Positions 54,659 through 63,923 of a stretch of 64,000 nucleotides of DNA are shown here, piece after piece. A model generated the notes under the pieces. The model was not told the origin of the DNA, did not search any database, and saw nothing but the letters and a program-made list of their open reading frames with translations. The DNA is taken from assembly GCA_903858115.1 (NCBI GenBank), contig CAIOHR010000028.1, positions 34,051 through 98,050 of the forward strand. Direction: 5' to 3'. This DNA is from an uncultured Pirellula sp. (GTDB lineage Bacteria > Planctomycetota > Planctomycetia > Pirellulales > Pirellulaceae). The position numbers and the translations under genes are program-made. Position 1 is the stretch's first letter. Each line of letters begins with the position of its first letter.

Positions 54659-55761
54659 GTCTTTTTGAACTTTCGCAGTGGTCGTTGCCAATCAAGCTGT
54701 GGTGGAAGTGCATCTCCATTGAGTATCGTACTCAACAAAATACGCGCCAAGGCTGGAGCCATGAGGGTCCCTTTCGAGCCTAAACCGTTCAAACAAAAAA
54801 CCCTCGAGGATGCAAGATGCCTGCCAATAAGCGGATGTCTATCATAGCTTGCAGGCCGGACGGCCGCTTGATGGTCCAGCACGACAGTATTTTGAATCGC
54901 GCCTGAGAATACTCCCTCCCATCGACGAAGTAATTCCGCTTTCCACGATAGAACGTCCGGGCGGTTGTCGACGATTCCATCCAGTGTATGCCGATCGTAA
55001 GTTGCGCCGATCTTTAGATTGCCATCGATTGTTGGCACCACCCATACATCGTGATGAAGGACACGTTCGATTTGAACATGAGGAGGTTTCTCCAACGTGA
55101 GAATGTCTCCTCGCGCGGGGTGTAACGGCAATTCCGAAAACCATCGATTTTTTCGAGACTCTACTCCTTGGCAAAGGACCAGGGCGCCCGCGCTAATTCC
55201 AATAGAAGCCAGTTGGATTTGTGAGCCATTGTCCACGATGGAATCGCAGTCCACATCGCACTCGTAGTACGCTTCGCGATTCTTGAAAAACTCTCGCGTC
55301 TTTGACAGATAGGCCGACGTATCAAGTCGCGCGGCTGGTGACATGCTGCAGCCACCCCACGGAGCGTGGATACCGCTCAAGCTTGCGTTTTCCATTGGCA
55401 ATGCTGTCGGAGTTGTTGGTCCCGGCGAACTCTTCGAAAACCACTTCTTTTCAAACTGTGTTCGCTCCATTTCTGATAGAAAGACCCGCGTGGCCGGCTC
55501 GCGATACCAGAAGCGTCCTTGAAGCTGCTCTTCGATCCATGGATAAAACTGACTCGATTCGCTGAAGAACAGATCCCATTCCCAACTAGCCGCGGCACGC
55601 GAACCGGTGATCGGAGTGACCAAGCCGGCCGCCACCATCGAGCAAGATTGCCGTTCATTGCGATCTGCAATCGCGATCGACATACCTCTTCGATGCGCCT
55701 GCCAAGCGATCGCGGAACCTGCCAATCCACAACCGATGATGAGAAGATCTACAGACGTCAT
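54655..55761 (-). CDS. FAD-dependent oxidoreductase (DAO family)
   Basis: 368 residues from ATG 55761 (GTG 55773 is the alternative). The dinucleotide-binding GxGxxG lies in LLIIGCGLAGSAIAWQAHRR, and the C-terminal FAD-binding part in RPASYDRHPLIGRHLASSR and CLNGLGSKGTLMAPALAR. The family includes D-amino acid, glycine and sarcosine oxidases and the C-terminal half of MnmC. There is no methyltransferase half. It sits 22 bases downstream of proB and overlaps the coiled-coil gene. A proline-related role is possible, but a substrate cannot be assigned. Confidence 0.88.
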   Translation of the reverse strand: MTSVDLLIIGCGLAGSAIAWQAHRRGMSIAIADRNERQSCSMVAAGLVTPITGSRAAASWEWDLFFSESSQFYPWIEEQLQGRFWYREPATRVFLSEMERTQFEKKWFSKSSPGPTTPTALPMENASLSGIHAPWGGCSMSPAARLDTSAYLSKTREFFKNREAYYECDVDCDSIVDNGSQIQLASIGISAGALVLCQGVESRKNRWFSELPLHPARGDILTLEKPPHVQIERVLHHDVWVVPTIDGNLKIGATYDRHTLDGIVDNRPDVLSWKAELLRRWEGVFSGAIQNTVVLDHQAAVRPASYDRHPLIGRHLASSRVFCLNGLGSKGTLMAPALARILLSTILNGDALPPQLDWQRPLRKFKKT

Positions 55762-55783
55762 AGTAGCCTTCACAGATGAGCGA

Positions 55784-56920
55784 TTACGAATGGACTGTTA
55801 GATTGTCGCGATGGATTACTTCCTCATAGGGACACTGGCCCAAGATCTGTTCAATACGATCCGACCGACAACCGCGTATGCGAAGCAATTGATCAGAGCT
55901 ATAATTCACCAGACCGCGCGCGATTTCTGTGCCGTCGATGGCATGGACTGAGACGACATCACCTTTGCCAAATTCCCCTTCCACGGATTGGATCCCAATC
56001 GGCAACAAACTACGTCCATTGGTCAGCATGGCTGTCACTGCTCCTTGATCCACAATCAATCGACCTGCAGTTTGCGCCGAGAAACCGATCCATCTTTTCC
56101 TCGGTGGAAGTGTTTTTGATTGAGGCAAGAACACGGTCCCAATCTCTTCTCCACGCGAAAGTCGCAATAGTACATCGGGTTCACGTCCCCAAGCGATGAC
56201 GACGCTTTGGCCACTCATCGTAACGAACTTGGCGGTAGACAATTTGCTTGCCATACCACCTTTGCTAACGCCGGTTTTGCGATCTCGCACCAGTTCCTCA
56301 ACGGACTCATCGATCTTTGGAACTGAAGTGATCACATTGGCATTTGCATCACTTGGATCACGATCGTAAAGTCCTCTCACATCCGAGAGAATGACGAGTA
56401 GGCTCCCTTCCAATAAACCAGCGACCATGCCTGCCAACCGATCATTGTCACCAAAGGTTGTCTTCAGTTCGTCCACAGCAACGGTATCGTTCTCGTTGAT
56501 GATGGGGATACATCCCATTTCGAGAAGTCGATTCAGCGTGTTCCGAACATTCAGATAGGCAACTCGGTCGTCGAGTTCTGAAGCGGTCAGGAGCACCTGT
56601 GCTGCGAATCGGTTGAATTGCGAGAAGGTTTGCTCGTACACTTGGATTAGATGCGTCTGACCGATCGCTGCGACAGCCTGAAGGGTCGCTAGGTCTGTTG
56701 GACGGTTTGGCAAACCCAATCGACCAACGCCGCTGGCCACCGCGCCGCTGGAAACTAAAACAACACGTTTCCCGAGCTCGACGAGTTTCACGAGTTGCCG
56801 AGCTAGATTGGCAACTTGTTCTCGATCGAGGAGCCCGTCGTCTCCTGTAAGAGATCTTGAACCGACCTTCACGATCCAAACATCGGCATCGACAAGTAGC
56901 TGTTTGCGTTGATCCATCAT
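55784..56920 (-). CDS. proB: Glutamate 5-kinase
   Basis: 378 residues with an amino-acid kinase domain and a C-terminal PUA domain. Seen: WIVKVGSRSLTG (P-loop region), VVLVSSGAVASGVGRLGL, PIINENDTVAVDELKTTFGD and DNDRLAGMVAGL. The PUA domain covers residues ~275-370 (GRLIVDQGAVTAMLTNGRSL, GLVNYSSDQLLRIRG). It phosphorylates L-glutamate as the first step of proline synthesis and is normally inhibited by proline. proA is not next to it. Start ATG 56920 is followed at once by a second ATG. Confidence 0.96.
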   Translation of the reverse strand: MMDQRKQLLVDADVWIVKVGSRSLTGDDGLLDREQVANLARQLVKLVELGKRVVLVSSGAVASGVGRLGLPNRPTDLATLQAVAAIGQTHLIQVYEQTFSQFNRFAAQVLLTASELDDRVAYLNVRNTLNRLLEMGCIPIINENDTVAVDELKTTFGDNDRLAGMVAGLLEGSLLVILSDVRGLYDRDPSDANANVITSVPKIDESVEELVRDRKTGVSKGGMASKLSTAKFVTMSGQSVVIAWGREPDVLLRLSRGEEIGTVFLPQSKTLPPRKRWIGFSAQTAGRLIVDQGAVTAMLTNGRSLLPIGIQSVEGEFGKGDVVSVHAIDGTEIARGLVNYSSDQLLRIRGCRSDRIEQILGQCPYEEVIHRDNLTVHS

Positions 56921-57343
56921 TGCACAAAGAGGATAGCGAAATCTAACTCGAAGAAAGAGTGACCGTCGGATGCGCCGCGTTCACGGAGGCTAGATCGTAC
57001 CAACACTACAGAAAACCGGCAGTGCAGTGCAATTCGACAGAGGGCAAATCCATAAAAGCGGCATGAAGCCCGAGCCTTAATGGCACATAAGGCTCCGCAA
57101 AAGACCCCTTACGGAGTTTCGCCGTATGGCTTAACGATCCTAGGTTTTGTTGGCCGGGGTGAGGATGGATGGGTTGGGCTGCGACGCTCGGCAAGGGTTT
57201 TGATCTAGCCACAAACAAGGAAATCGGCACAATACTCGAATAGTTCCAGAAGACTGTAGCTTTCTTTTTGATCTGATCCGGCGATTCTGGCGCCAACGAT
57301 CGGAGTGAACGATAAACCTCTCCAACCCACCTTCCTTGAGACT
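56921..57343. other. Intergenic region with stem-loop-rich segment
   Basis: 423 bases between the divergent proB and ndk. From 57072 to 57130 several inverted repeats lie together: GAGCCTTA (57072-57079) with TAAGGCTC (57088-57095), a perfect 8-bp stem; CTCCG (57093-57097) with CGGAG (57112-57116); and TACGG (57110-57114) with CCGTA (57122-57126). Alternative pairings are mutually exclusive in part. A structured leader RNA for ndk, or a decayed palindromic repeat, could explain this. I do not recognise a known riboswitch. The frame on the minus strand at 57006-57296 does not look like a gene. Confidence 0.4.
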
Positions 57344-57805
57344 ATGCAAAAGACACTGGTACTACTGAAACCTGATTGCGTTCAACGCCGATTGATTGGA
57401 GAGATCATCGGCCGATTCGAAAAGAAGGGTCTCAATGTTGTCGCGATGAAGATGCTCAACGTGACGCCAGAACTTTCGAAGCAGCATTATGCAGAGCACG
57501 TATCCAAGCCCTTTTATAAGAATCTAGAAGAATTCATCACATCTTCACCGATCGTTGCGATGGCCATCGAGGGGCTCGAAGCCATTCGCGTCGTACGCGA
57601 GATGTTGGGCGCGACCAACGGATTGAAGGCGGCCCCTGGCACGATTCGAGGTGATTTTTCTAGCTCCCGCCAAATGAACCTGGTTCATGCGTCCGATAGT
57701 GAAGAATCCGCCACACGCGAACTGACGCTCTATTTCCAAGCGTCGGAGATTTGCAGCTACACCCCAACGCTCGTCGGTAGCTTCCGAGCGAGCGACGAAA
57801 CCTAG
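57344..57805 (+). CDS. ndk: Nucleoside diphosphate kinase
   Basis: 153 residues from ATG 57344 (MQKTLVLLKPDCVQRRLIGE); the frame is open from GTG 57305 but the extra residues are not family-like. The active site NLVHASDSEESATREL holds the phosphorylated His. KLLKPD, GLNVVAMKML and GATNGLKAAPGTIRGDF are the usual blocks. The enzyme balances nucleoside triphosphates. It is slightly longer than the common ~140 because of an extended C-terminus (SYTPTLVGSFRASDET). typA follows 92 bases later. Confidence 0.96.
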   Translation: MQKTLVLLKPDCVQRRLIGEIIGRFEKKGLNVVAMKMLNVTPELSKQHYAEHVSKPFYKNLEEFITSSPIVAMAIEGLEAIRVVREMLGATNGLKAAPGTIRGDFSSSRQMNLVHASDSEESATRELTLYFQASEICSYTPTLVGSFRASDET

Positions 57806-57846
57806 TTTCGAACGTTCAAAAAAACCTATTGATAATTTCCTAATTG

Positions 57847-57871
57847 ACTCCCGGGACATTCTCTCGGGAGT
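57847..57871 (+). terminator. Stem-loop between ndk and typA
   Basis: ACTCCCG (57847-57853) pairs with CGGGAGT (57865-57871) around an 11-base loop and is followed by TTTGG. It could terminate the ndk transcript or act as an attenuator before typA. The T-run is short. Confidence 0.4.
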
Positions 57872-57897
57872 TTGGCCTTAACAAACCATTGATTTCC

Positions 57898-59724
57898 ATG
57901 CGTCGAAACGATATCCGCAACATTGTTATTATTGCTCACGTCGATCATGGTAAGACCACGATGGTCGATTGCTTGCTCAAGCAAAGTGGTCAGTATCGCG
58001 ATTCCCAACTTCAGGGAGAGCGAATACTCGATAGTAATGACTTGGAGCGCGAGCGGGGAATCACGATCCTCTCCAAAAACATTGCGATCGACTACAAAGG
58101 TGTGAAGATCAACTTGATCGACACTCCTGGCCACGCGGATTTTGGTGGAGAAGTGGAACGAGTTGTTCGAATGGCGGACGGTGCGCTCGTCTTGATGGAC
58201 GCAGCCGAAGGGCCGATGCCTCAAACTCGATTCGTGCTGTCCAAGGCATTGGAAGTGGGCGTAAAGCCAATCGTTGTCATTAACAAAATCGACCGTCCCG
58301 ATGCTCGATGCGAACAGGTGGTCGAAGAAGCATTGATGCTCCTGTGCGACCTCGGTGGTGAGCACTACATGGATCATTTCGACGTGATCTTTGCTTCGGG
58401 ACGAAGCGGATATGCGACGCACGACTGGAAAACGCCTGGCGATAGCATGATTCCATTGTTGGATATGATGCTAGAGAAGATCCCTGGGCCAGACGTCGAG
58501 CCTGAAGCCCCACTTCAATTGCTGGTAACCAACCTCGATTGGTCCGACTATGTTGGGCGGATCGCGATCGGGCGAATCCAGTCCGGATCGCTTCGAAAGA
58601 ATCAAACGGTCGATATCGCCAAAGAAGACAACGTGGTTCCGTCAACTGTTGCGAATCTTCAGGCATTCGACAAACTCGGCCGCGTCGATATTGATAACGC
58701 GAAAGCTGGAGACATCGTCGCTGTTGTTGGACTTAGCAATATCGAGATCGGTGACACCATTTGCAACCGTGGGGAAGTCAATCCATTGCCACGTCTCCGA
58801 GTTGACGAACCAACATTGGAAATGAATTTCAGCATCAACACTTCGCCACTCGCAGGGAAAGATGGCAAGTACGTGACGACGCGGCAGTTGAAGATGCGTC
58901 TCGAAAAGGAACTAGAGCGAAACGTGGCACTACGCGTCCGCCCTATCGAGGGAAGCGAAGCGTTTGCCGTTCGTGGTAGAGGGGTTCTCCACCTTTCGGT
59001 CTTGATCGAGACGATGCGGCGTGAAGGTTTTGAAATGAGTATCAGCAAGCCGCGAGTCGTTCTGAAAGAAATCGACGGTGTAGTGCATGAGCCGTATGAA
59101 GTGCTTAATGTCGAAGTTCCAACGGATCGTATGGGACCAGTCATGGAAATGGTTGGAAACCGACGTGGCAAAATCGATGAGATGACACCGAGAGGCGAGT
59201 ACACACTGCTTCGATTCTCGATTCCAGCACGCGGACTTATCGGTCTTCGAACAAGAATGCTCAACGCGACCCAAGGAACAGCGATCATCCACCATCGTTT
59301 CTCTGGCTATCAGCCTATGGAAGCCGATTTGCCGCGACGACAAAACGGCGTACTGGTCTGCATGGTTCCTGGCCGAGCTATCCCTTATTCGTTGTTCGCA
59401 TTGCAAGATAGGGCGGAACTGTTCGTTTCGCCAGGTGATGACGTCTACGAAGGGATGATCGTAGGTGAGAATGCTCGCGATAACGACCTCGTGGTTAACC
59501 CGACCAAGGAAAAGAAGCTGACAAACGTTCGGGCCGCAGGTAGCGATGAAAACATCATTCTCAAACCACCGCGACAGCTTTTCCTCGAAGCGGCACTCGA
59601 ATACGTGGAGGACGATGAATTGGTCGAGGTAACGCCGAATGTGATTCGACTTCGAAAAGTCTACTTGCGCGAAAGCGATCGTAAACGACAAAGCAGATCA
59701 CCAGGCGAATTGGCTGTAAGCTAG
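57898..59724 (+). CDS. typA: Translational GTPase TypA/BipA
   Basis: 608 residues from ATG 57898 ([20 protein letters not shown]); the frame upstream starts at TTG 57844 within the stem-loop and is discounted. GTPase motifs: G1 [10 protein letters not shown]2 region RERGITI, G3 [16 protein letters not shown]4 NKIDRPDA. The BipA-specific C-terminal region is seen in [20 protein letters not shown] and [17 protein letters not shown]. BipA binds the ribosome and supports 50S assembly and growth under stress or cold. The length is typical. Confidence 0.97.
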   Translation: MRRNDIRNIVIIAHVDHGKTTMVDCLLKQSGQYRDSQLQGERILDSNDLERERGITILSKNIAIDYKGVKINLIDTPGHADFGGEVERVVRMADGALVLMDAAEGPMPQTRFVLSKALEVGVKPIVVINKIDRPDARCEQVVEEALMLLCDLGGEHYMDHFDVIFASGRSGYATHDWKTPGDSMIPLLDMMLEKIPGPDVEPEAPLQLLVTNLDWSDYVGRIAIGRIQSGSLRKNQTVDIAKEDNVVPSTVANLQAFDKLGRVDIDNAKAGDIVAVVGLSNIEIGDTICNRGEVNPLPRLRVDEPTLEMNFSINTSPLAGKDGKYVTTRQLKMRLEKELERNVALRVRPIEGSEAFAVRGRGVLHLSVLIETMRREGFEMSISKPRVVLKEIDGVVHEPYEVLNVEVPTDRMGPVMEMVGNRRGKIDEMTPRGEYTLLRFSIPARGLIGLRTRMLNATQGTAIIHHRFSGYQPMEADLPRRQNGVLVCMVPGRAIPYSLFALQDRAELFVSPGDDVYEGMIVGENARDNDLVVNPTKEKKLTNVRAAGSDENIILKPPRQLFLEAALEYVEDDELVEVTPNVIRLRKVYLRESDRKRQSRSPGELAVS

Positions 59725-59929
59725 GCCTGGTTGTTGCCATAGTTCGGGGGTATTCCAAGTTTGAATCCTTGCGACCTGCGGAATTGATCGGTTTGCCAAC
59801 TGCCCAAGTGGACAATCCGCTTGGATTGGATGACAATACGAATCAACAATTGGATGGGGAGTCCGGCTTTCGGGCACACCCTATTTTTCATAACCGCATT
59901 ATCACCTCTCCCGCCTCAAGGAAAACAGC

Positions 59930-60745
59930 ATGTTGAGTTTCCGTCCCATTATCGTTTCTGGCCGTTGTGTCGCCCTGGGAATGGCCCTGGCATCCTGTAT
60001 TGGTGCTGCCTCTACCCAAGCCCAAGAGTACTTGAACGGAATCGAATGGAAGGAGCCGGCGATCGTTACACCAGGAGTGACGAACGATTCACCTCCATCC
60101 GACGCGGTTGTTCTTTTTGATGGAAAAGACCTGTCCCGATGGAAGAATGGTGACAAATGGTCCATCGTGGACGGTGCGTTGGTTTCCGGGAAAGGGATGG
60201 TTACCAGCGTAGATACGTTTGGTGATTGCCAAGTGCACATGGAATGGTCTGCTCCGACGGTAGTCAAAGGAGACGGACAAGGGCGTGGGAACAGCGGTGT
60301 TTTCTTGATGGGAATGTATGAGCTCCAAGTACTCGATTCCTATCAGAACAAAACCTATTTTGATGGCCAAGCGGGCGCAATTTACAAACAGACGCCTCCT
60401 ATGGCTAACGTGATGCGCAAGCCTGGGGAATGGAACACTTACGATATCTTCTGGACAGCACCCCGCTTCAACGAAGATGGTACTCTCAAATCTCCAGCCT
60501 ACATCACTGCCCTTCATAACGGAGTCTTGATTTTGAATCATTTTGAGTTGAAGGGGGATACACCATTCAATCGCCCTCCGCAGTACAAGAAGCATGCAGA
60601 GAAGGGGCCCATTTCTTTGCAAGATCACGGCAATCCAGTGCGATTCAAAAACATTTGGGTAAGGGAGTGGCAACCGGTTGTCGGCACCCAAATCAGAAAG
60701 CCTTTCTTGCGCAAAGGGAATGAAGAAATTCCACTCGATAAATAA
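59930..60745 (+). CDS. Secreted DUF1080 (3-keto-disaccharide hydrolase) protein
   Basis: 271 residues with a signal peptide (ALGMALASCIGAASTQA, cleavage after AQA likely) and an AAGGA ribosome-binding site seven bases before the ATG. The single DUF1080 domain starts at VVLFDGKDLSRWKNGDKWSI and includes DCQVHMEWSAP, RGNSGVFLMGMYELQVLDSY, EWNTYDIFWTAPRF and GPISLQDHGNPVRFKNIWVR. Its role is probably the periplasmic cleavage of modified glycosides. It differs from the 32467-33495 protein by lacking the N-terminal domain. Confidence 0.93.
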   Translation: MLSFRPIIVSGRCVALGMALASCIGAASTQAQEYLNGIEWKEPAIVTPGVTNDSPPSDAVVLFDGKDLSRWKNGDKWSIVDGALVSGKGMVTSVDTFGDCQVHMEWSAPTVVKGDGQGRGNSGVFLMGMYELQVLDSYQNKTYFDGQAGAIYKQTPPMANVMRKPGEWNTYDIFWTAPRFNEDGTLKSPAYITALHNGVLILNHFELKGDTPFNRPPQYKKHAEKGPISLQDHGNPVRFKNIWVREWQPVVGTQIRKPFLRKGNEEIPLDK

Positions 60746-60783
60746 TGGTTTTTTGGTGTGAAGACCACCGGCTTGTTGCTTGA

Positions 60784-60847
60784 ATCCCAACGCGAGGCGT
60801 GAGCGAGGGACGATCCCTCGCTCGCTCGCAAACAAAACTTTGTTTTG
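60784..60847 (+). repeat. Planctomycete palindromic intergenic repeat with second hairpin
   Basis: After CCCAACGCGAGGCGT comes a perfect 10-bp palindrome, GAGCGAGGGA (60801-60810) and TCCCTCGCTC (60814-60823), around CGA. A second hairpin, CAAAAC (60833-60838) and GTTTTG (60842-60847) around TTT, follows 9 bases later. The first part is a full copy of the element whose degenerate copy is at 24006-24037. It sits between the DUF1080 stop and the ferredoxin start and may also end transcription. Confidence 0.7.
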
Positions 60848-60892
60848 CGGGCTTGAGAATGTTGACGTTCAGTTCTTTTTGGAAAGTATGGA

Positions 60893-61249
60893 ATGGCAAA
60901 GCTAACGGTAGATGGTATTGGTGAGTTCGTTGTCGATGATGCAAAGAGGCTCGCGACTGCGTTGCGAGAGGTCGGTACGGATCAGTTGCATGCATGTGGT
61001 GGCAAGGCTCGGTGCACAACGTGTCGGGTTGAGTTCATCGAAGGCGAACCAACAAACATGACGCTAGCGGAAAAGACGATCCTGGCCGATCGTGGTATGA
61101 CGGGTTCGCGTTTAAGTTGCCAAATCCTGTGTGATCACGACATGAAAGTTCGACTGATCAGTCGATTGGAAGGGAGCGGTCGAAAAGACTGCGGCTCTCC
61201 GTTGGCTGAGACAATTGAACCTACACCCATCGAATGGGTCGAAAAGTAA
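60893..61249 (+). CDS. 2Fe-2S ferredoxin
   Basis: 118 residues, plant-type ferredoxin fold. The cluster ligands are clear: CGGKARCTTC (C-x5-C-x2-C) near residue 35 and the fourth Cys in SRLSCQILCDHDMKV. The C-x5-C-x2-C spacing is that of adrenodoxin/Fdx or of chlorosome-like 2Fe-2S proteins, not of photosynthetic ferredoxins (C-x4-C-x2-C). The tail after the domain is short and polar. No reductase or partner oxygenase is adjacent, so the electron acceptor is unknown. Confidence 0.92.
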   Translation: MAKLTVDGIGEFVVDDAKRLATALREVGTDQLHACGGKARCTTCRVEFIEGEPTNMTLAEKTILADRGMTGSRLSCQILCDHDMKVRLISRLEGSGRKDCGSPLAETIEPTPIEWVEK

Positions 61250-61287
61250 GTGGTTCTGCAAAGCCATCCATCGTAAAGGCACACGCA

Positions 61288-61319
61288 ATCACGGGCCGAT
61301 AGCGCCAATAGCCTGTGAT
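61288..61319. terminator. Hairpin between convergent ferredoxin and NamZ-like genes
   Basis: ATCACGGGC (61288-61296) pairs with GCCTGTGAT (61311-61319), nine base pairs with one G-U pair, around a 14-base loop. It lies in the 107-base gap between two converging genes. A T-run is not obvious. Confidence 0.5.
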
Positions 61320-61356
61320 CTAGAGGACGCCGAGGGTTGATGGATAAGCTGTGCTC

Positions 61357-62553
61357 CTAGCAGGAGTCAAAATCGTGGGGACACTTGTAGGGCTTCCTAA
61401 GTTGCTCGAACGCAGACTCTTCAGCTTCCCATTCCTTGGCGATGGTTTGCCAGGGAACGCCATTCTCGATCGCGATTCGTTCGCGCGACGAACCGAACAA
61501 AAGATCGATGGCGATAGGATTCTCGACGAATTCATAGACTTCGGTTCGCCATGCAAATCGTTCGACGTTCTGAGCTCGCATCGCCATCAACAACGCCAGA
61601 CTGGCTCTCACCGGTCGGTAGGCGTCGCGATCTAGGACATGAATCTGTACACCTCCGCAATCCTGTCCCGCATGCTTTTGAAAGGTAGGCCGAAACCAAA
61701 CGGGTCGGAACACGGCACCTGCAATTTGCTGTTCATTCATTTGCTTCGCAAGTCGATTCGCATCGATCCACGGTGCTCCGCAAATCTCAAAGGGGCGCGT
61801 CGTGCCACGACCTTCGCTGAGGTTCGTCCCTTCGAAAAGACACTGACCAGGATAAACGACCGCCGTGTCGACCGTCGGCATGTTTGGCGATGGCAACACC
61901 CACGGGGCTCCTGTCGCTTCGAAATAGTCGCTTTCGCGCAAACCTTGACATGGAACTACCGTGAGTTCTCCTGGCCCTAATTGAAGCTGATCGCGATACA
62001 TCAAGGCTAACTCACCCATTGTCATGCCATGTCGAACAGCAAGTGGATAAGCCCCGACGAAACTATGAAAGCCCGGACAGAGCATCGGCCCTTCGATTCG
62101 TTGTCCACCCAACGGATTCGGACGATCCAAAACCATCACCGAGATGCCCATCGGCAATGCAACTTGCATGCAATAAAGCATGGTAGCCTGAAATGTATAG
62201 AATCGAGCTCCCACATCCTGCATGTCGATGACCAAGATGTCGAGACCGGCTAGTTGCTCCTGCGTAGGATGAAGACTCGCTTCGGTGGATCCATACAAAC
62301 TCACGACCAAAGTTGCCGATTTGGATTCTTCTTCGGAGACTCCGATGAGATCTTGCGCTTGACCATGTAGCCCATGCTCTGGTCCGAACACCGTTACCAG
62401 TTCGATTGGTACATCGTGAAAGATATCCACGGAATTCCTGAAACGGGAATCCACAGCCGCAGAATGGGTAACCAGCCCAATCCTTTTCCCTCGCATAGAA
62501 TCGAATCCTTGCGAAATCAACACATCCAATCCCGTGAGTGTTTTTTGCATCAT
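61357..62553 (-). CDS. NamZ-like (DUF1343, GH171) exo-beta-N-acetylmuramidase family protein
   Basis: 398 residues from ATG 62553 (TTG 62562 is possible; a second ATG follows directly). Family blocks: RIGLVTHSAAVDSRFRNSVD, VTVFGPEHGLHGQAQDL, LVIDMQDVGARFYTFQAT, VLDRPNPLGGQRIEGPML and LPSPNMPTVDTAVVYPGQCL, then EGRGTTRPFEICGAPW. NamZ of Bacillus subtilis removes MurNAc from the end of peptidoglycan chains and is secreted. Here no signal peptide is seen, so a cytoplasmic place is likely. Planctomycetes have thin peptidoglycan, so a recycling role is plausible but inferred. Confidence 0.88.
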   Translation of the reverse strand: MMQKTLTGLDVLISQGFDSMRGKRIGLVTHSAAVDSRFRNSVDIFHDVPIELVTVFGPEHGLHGQAQDLIGVSEEESKSATLVVSLYGSTEASLHPTQEQLAGLDILVIDMQDVGARFYTFQATMLYCMQVALPMGISVMVLDRPNPLGGQRIEGPMLCPGFHSFVGAYPLAVRHGMTMGELALMYRDQLQLGPGELTVVPCQGLRESDYFEATGAPWVLPSPNMPTVDTAVVYPGQCLFEGTNLSEGRGTTRPFEICGAPWIDANRLAKQMNEQQIAGAVFRPVWFRPTFQKHAGQDCGGVQIHVLDRDAYRPVRASLALLMAMRAQNVERFAWRTEVYEFVENPIAIDLLFGSSRERIAIENGVPWQTIAKEWEAEESAFEQLRKPYKCPHDFDSC

Positions 62554-62660
62554 GCCATTCAAATGAAAAGTCGGAGGATGTCTTGGGAACTAGGCTTTAG
62601 GTAGATGAATTAGAAGCCGACGGACAAATTGCCTCTAAACCCCAGTACAACTTCTGATGA

Positions 62661-63827
62661 TCATCTCGGTGGAGCAATTCCGTTCATAAACCCGGCACCG
62701 AACCCAGCTGCAGCCCCTTGGACTTGTTTCACAATGTCACCCAAAATATCGTCAACGTCCTGCTGTGATTCCGCTTCGGCCAATACTCCAATGGGTATAC
62801 GTACTACGGCAAGCGCTTGCTTCACTTGAAGGCTTATGGTCTTCGGCTCAATTGCGTTGATGGTTTGCTCCGCCTGAGCTTTCATTGTCTTCCAAGCATC
62901 CCATTGCTTCTTGCTAACCCATCGATTCTCCACTTTTACATAACTCTCTTCGACCGACCCGTTGGGCGTAGCAACGGTAACGAGCGCTTCGCTATCCGAT
63001 ACGGCTTTGATCTGCATCCCTTTAAGTGGAGCCATCGCCGGACCAGTAATAGTCGCCATCGGATCCCCCGGAAACGGCAAGATCTTTAGCAAAGATTCTA
63101 ATCTGGCGATGACACGTGCTGAGTAGTCTTGAATGAATGCTCTCGGTTTTGACGTTTTCAATTTATCAAGTGTGAGAAACTCATCAGTAAGCACAACGTC
63201 CAAGAATTCCAGAGCAGGATCGTAAACTTGACCAACGATCGGGCGCATGTTGTTATCAATCGGAACTGCTTTACTGTTCAAAATAAATGTTTTTTTTGCT
63301 CGAAGTGTTCCCAATACATCTTTTTTGAATTTGCCAATCTCATCCAATGTCTTCTGGTCAATTTTGGTTAGTGCTGTTTGTATCAGCTGCTCGACATCCG
63401 CCTGTTGCGACGCCGGCATGGAATCCCACGAGATGGCTAAGTTCTTCTTCTCCAGCTCTCGAATGATGATGTCGAAGAACTCTCTTGCCGTTGCATTCGG
63501 CGGGAAGATATCATCCCCGCTCGAAGATGTTGTCGCTACGGATTCGGAATCGGAACTCTTGGAACCAGCAGATGCTGTACTTGGTGGCGACTTCGCCAGC
63601 TTTCGAGCGAGTAAACGGCTGGTGTTGTCCAATTTGTAAAGTGGAATGACAATTTCTTTGCCATCGCTCTTTTTGATCGTTAGCTGGATTCCATCAAGCT
63701 TCACAAACTCCGCTTCGATCGTTTTCGTCCCGCTACTATCCGTCCATTTATCACCGGCGAAACCAACAACACTACCATTGAAAGCGAGGGCCGATGCAAC
63801 GAACAAGCTTCGAAGATATCGATTCAT
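62661..63827 (-). CDS. Secreted SHD1-domain protein of unknown function
   Basis: 388 residues from ATG 63827; the frame reaches 63893 but the signal peptide begins at MNRYLRSLFVASALAFNGSV. The SHD1 domain follows: DKWTDSSGTKTIEAEFVKLD and KSDGKEIVIPLYKLDNTSRL. A Ser-rich linker (about 85-110) precedes a helical region with NLAISWDSMPASQQADVEQL and later ALVTVATPNGSVEESYVKVE, which looks like a small beta-rich domain. SHD1 domains are common in planctomycete exported proteins; a role is not known. It is followed by a gap of 107 bases to the NamZ-like gene. Confidence 0.83.
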   Translation of the reverse strand: MNRYLRSLFVASALAFNGSVVGFAGDKWTDSSGTKTIEAEFVKLDGIQLTIKKSDGKEIVIPLYKLDNTSRLLARKLAKSPPSTASAGSKSSDSESVATTSSSGDDIFPPNATAREFFDIIIRELEKKNLAISWDSMPASQQADVEQLIQTALTKIDQKTLDEIGKFKKDVLGTLRAKKTFILNSKAVPIDNNMRPIVGQVYDPALEFLDVVLTDEFLTLDKLKTSKPRAFIQDYSARVIARLESLLKILPFPGDPMATITGPAMAPLKGMQIKAVSDSEALVTVATPNGSVEESYVKVENRWVSKKQWDAWKTMKAQAEQTINAIEPKTISLQVKQALAVVRIPIGVLAEAESQQDVDDILGDIVKQVQGAAAGFGAGFMNGIAPPR

Positions 63828-63923
63828 AATGAAACTAGAATAGCGGAATGAAAAAAGGAGGATCTGCATTGTATTCGAAATCCATCGCGACACAAAAGGA
63901 GACCGCTTTTTGGAAGGGACTCT

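Noticed and set aside
57006..57296. 96-codon minus-strand frame between proB and ndk
   Set aside because: Its product is low in protein-like pattern and it covers the inverted repeats; no start signal is seen.
58930..59691. 253-codon frame antisense to typA
   Set aside because: typA on the other strand is certain; the antisense product has no domain character.
60089..60835. 248-codon frame antisense to the second DUF1080 gene
   Set aside because: It overlaps a clear secreted protein gene and continues into the intergenic repeat.
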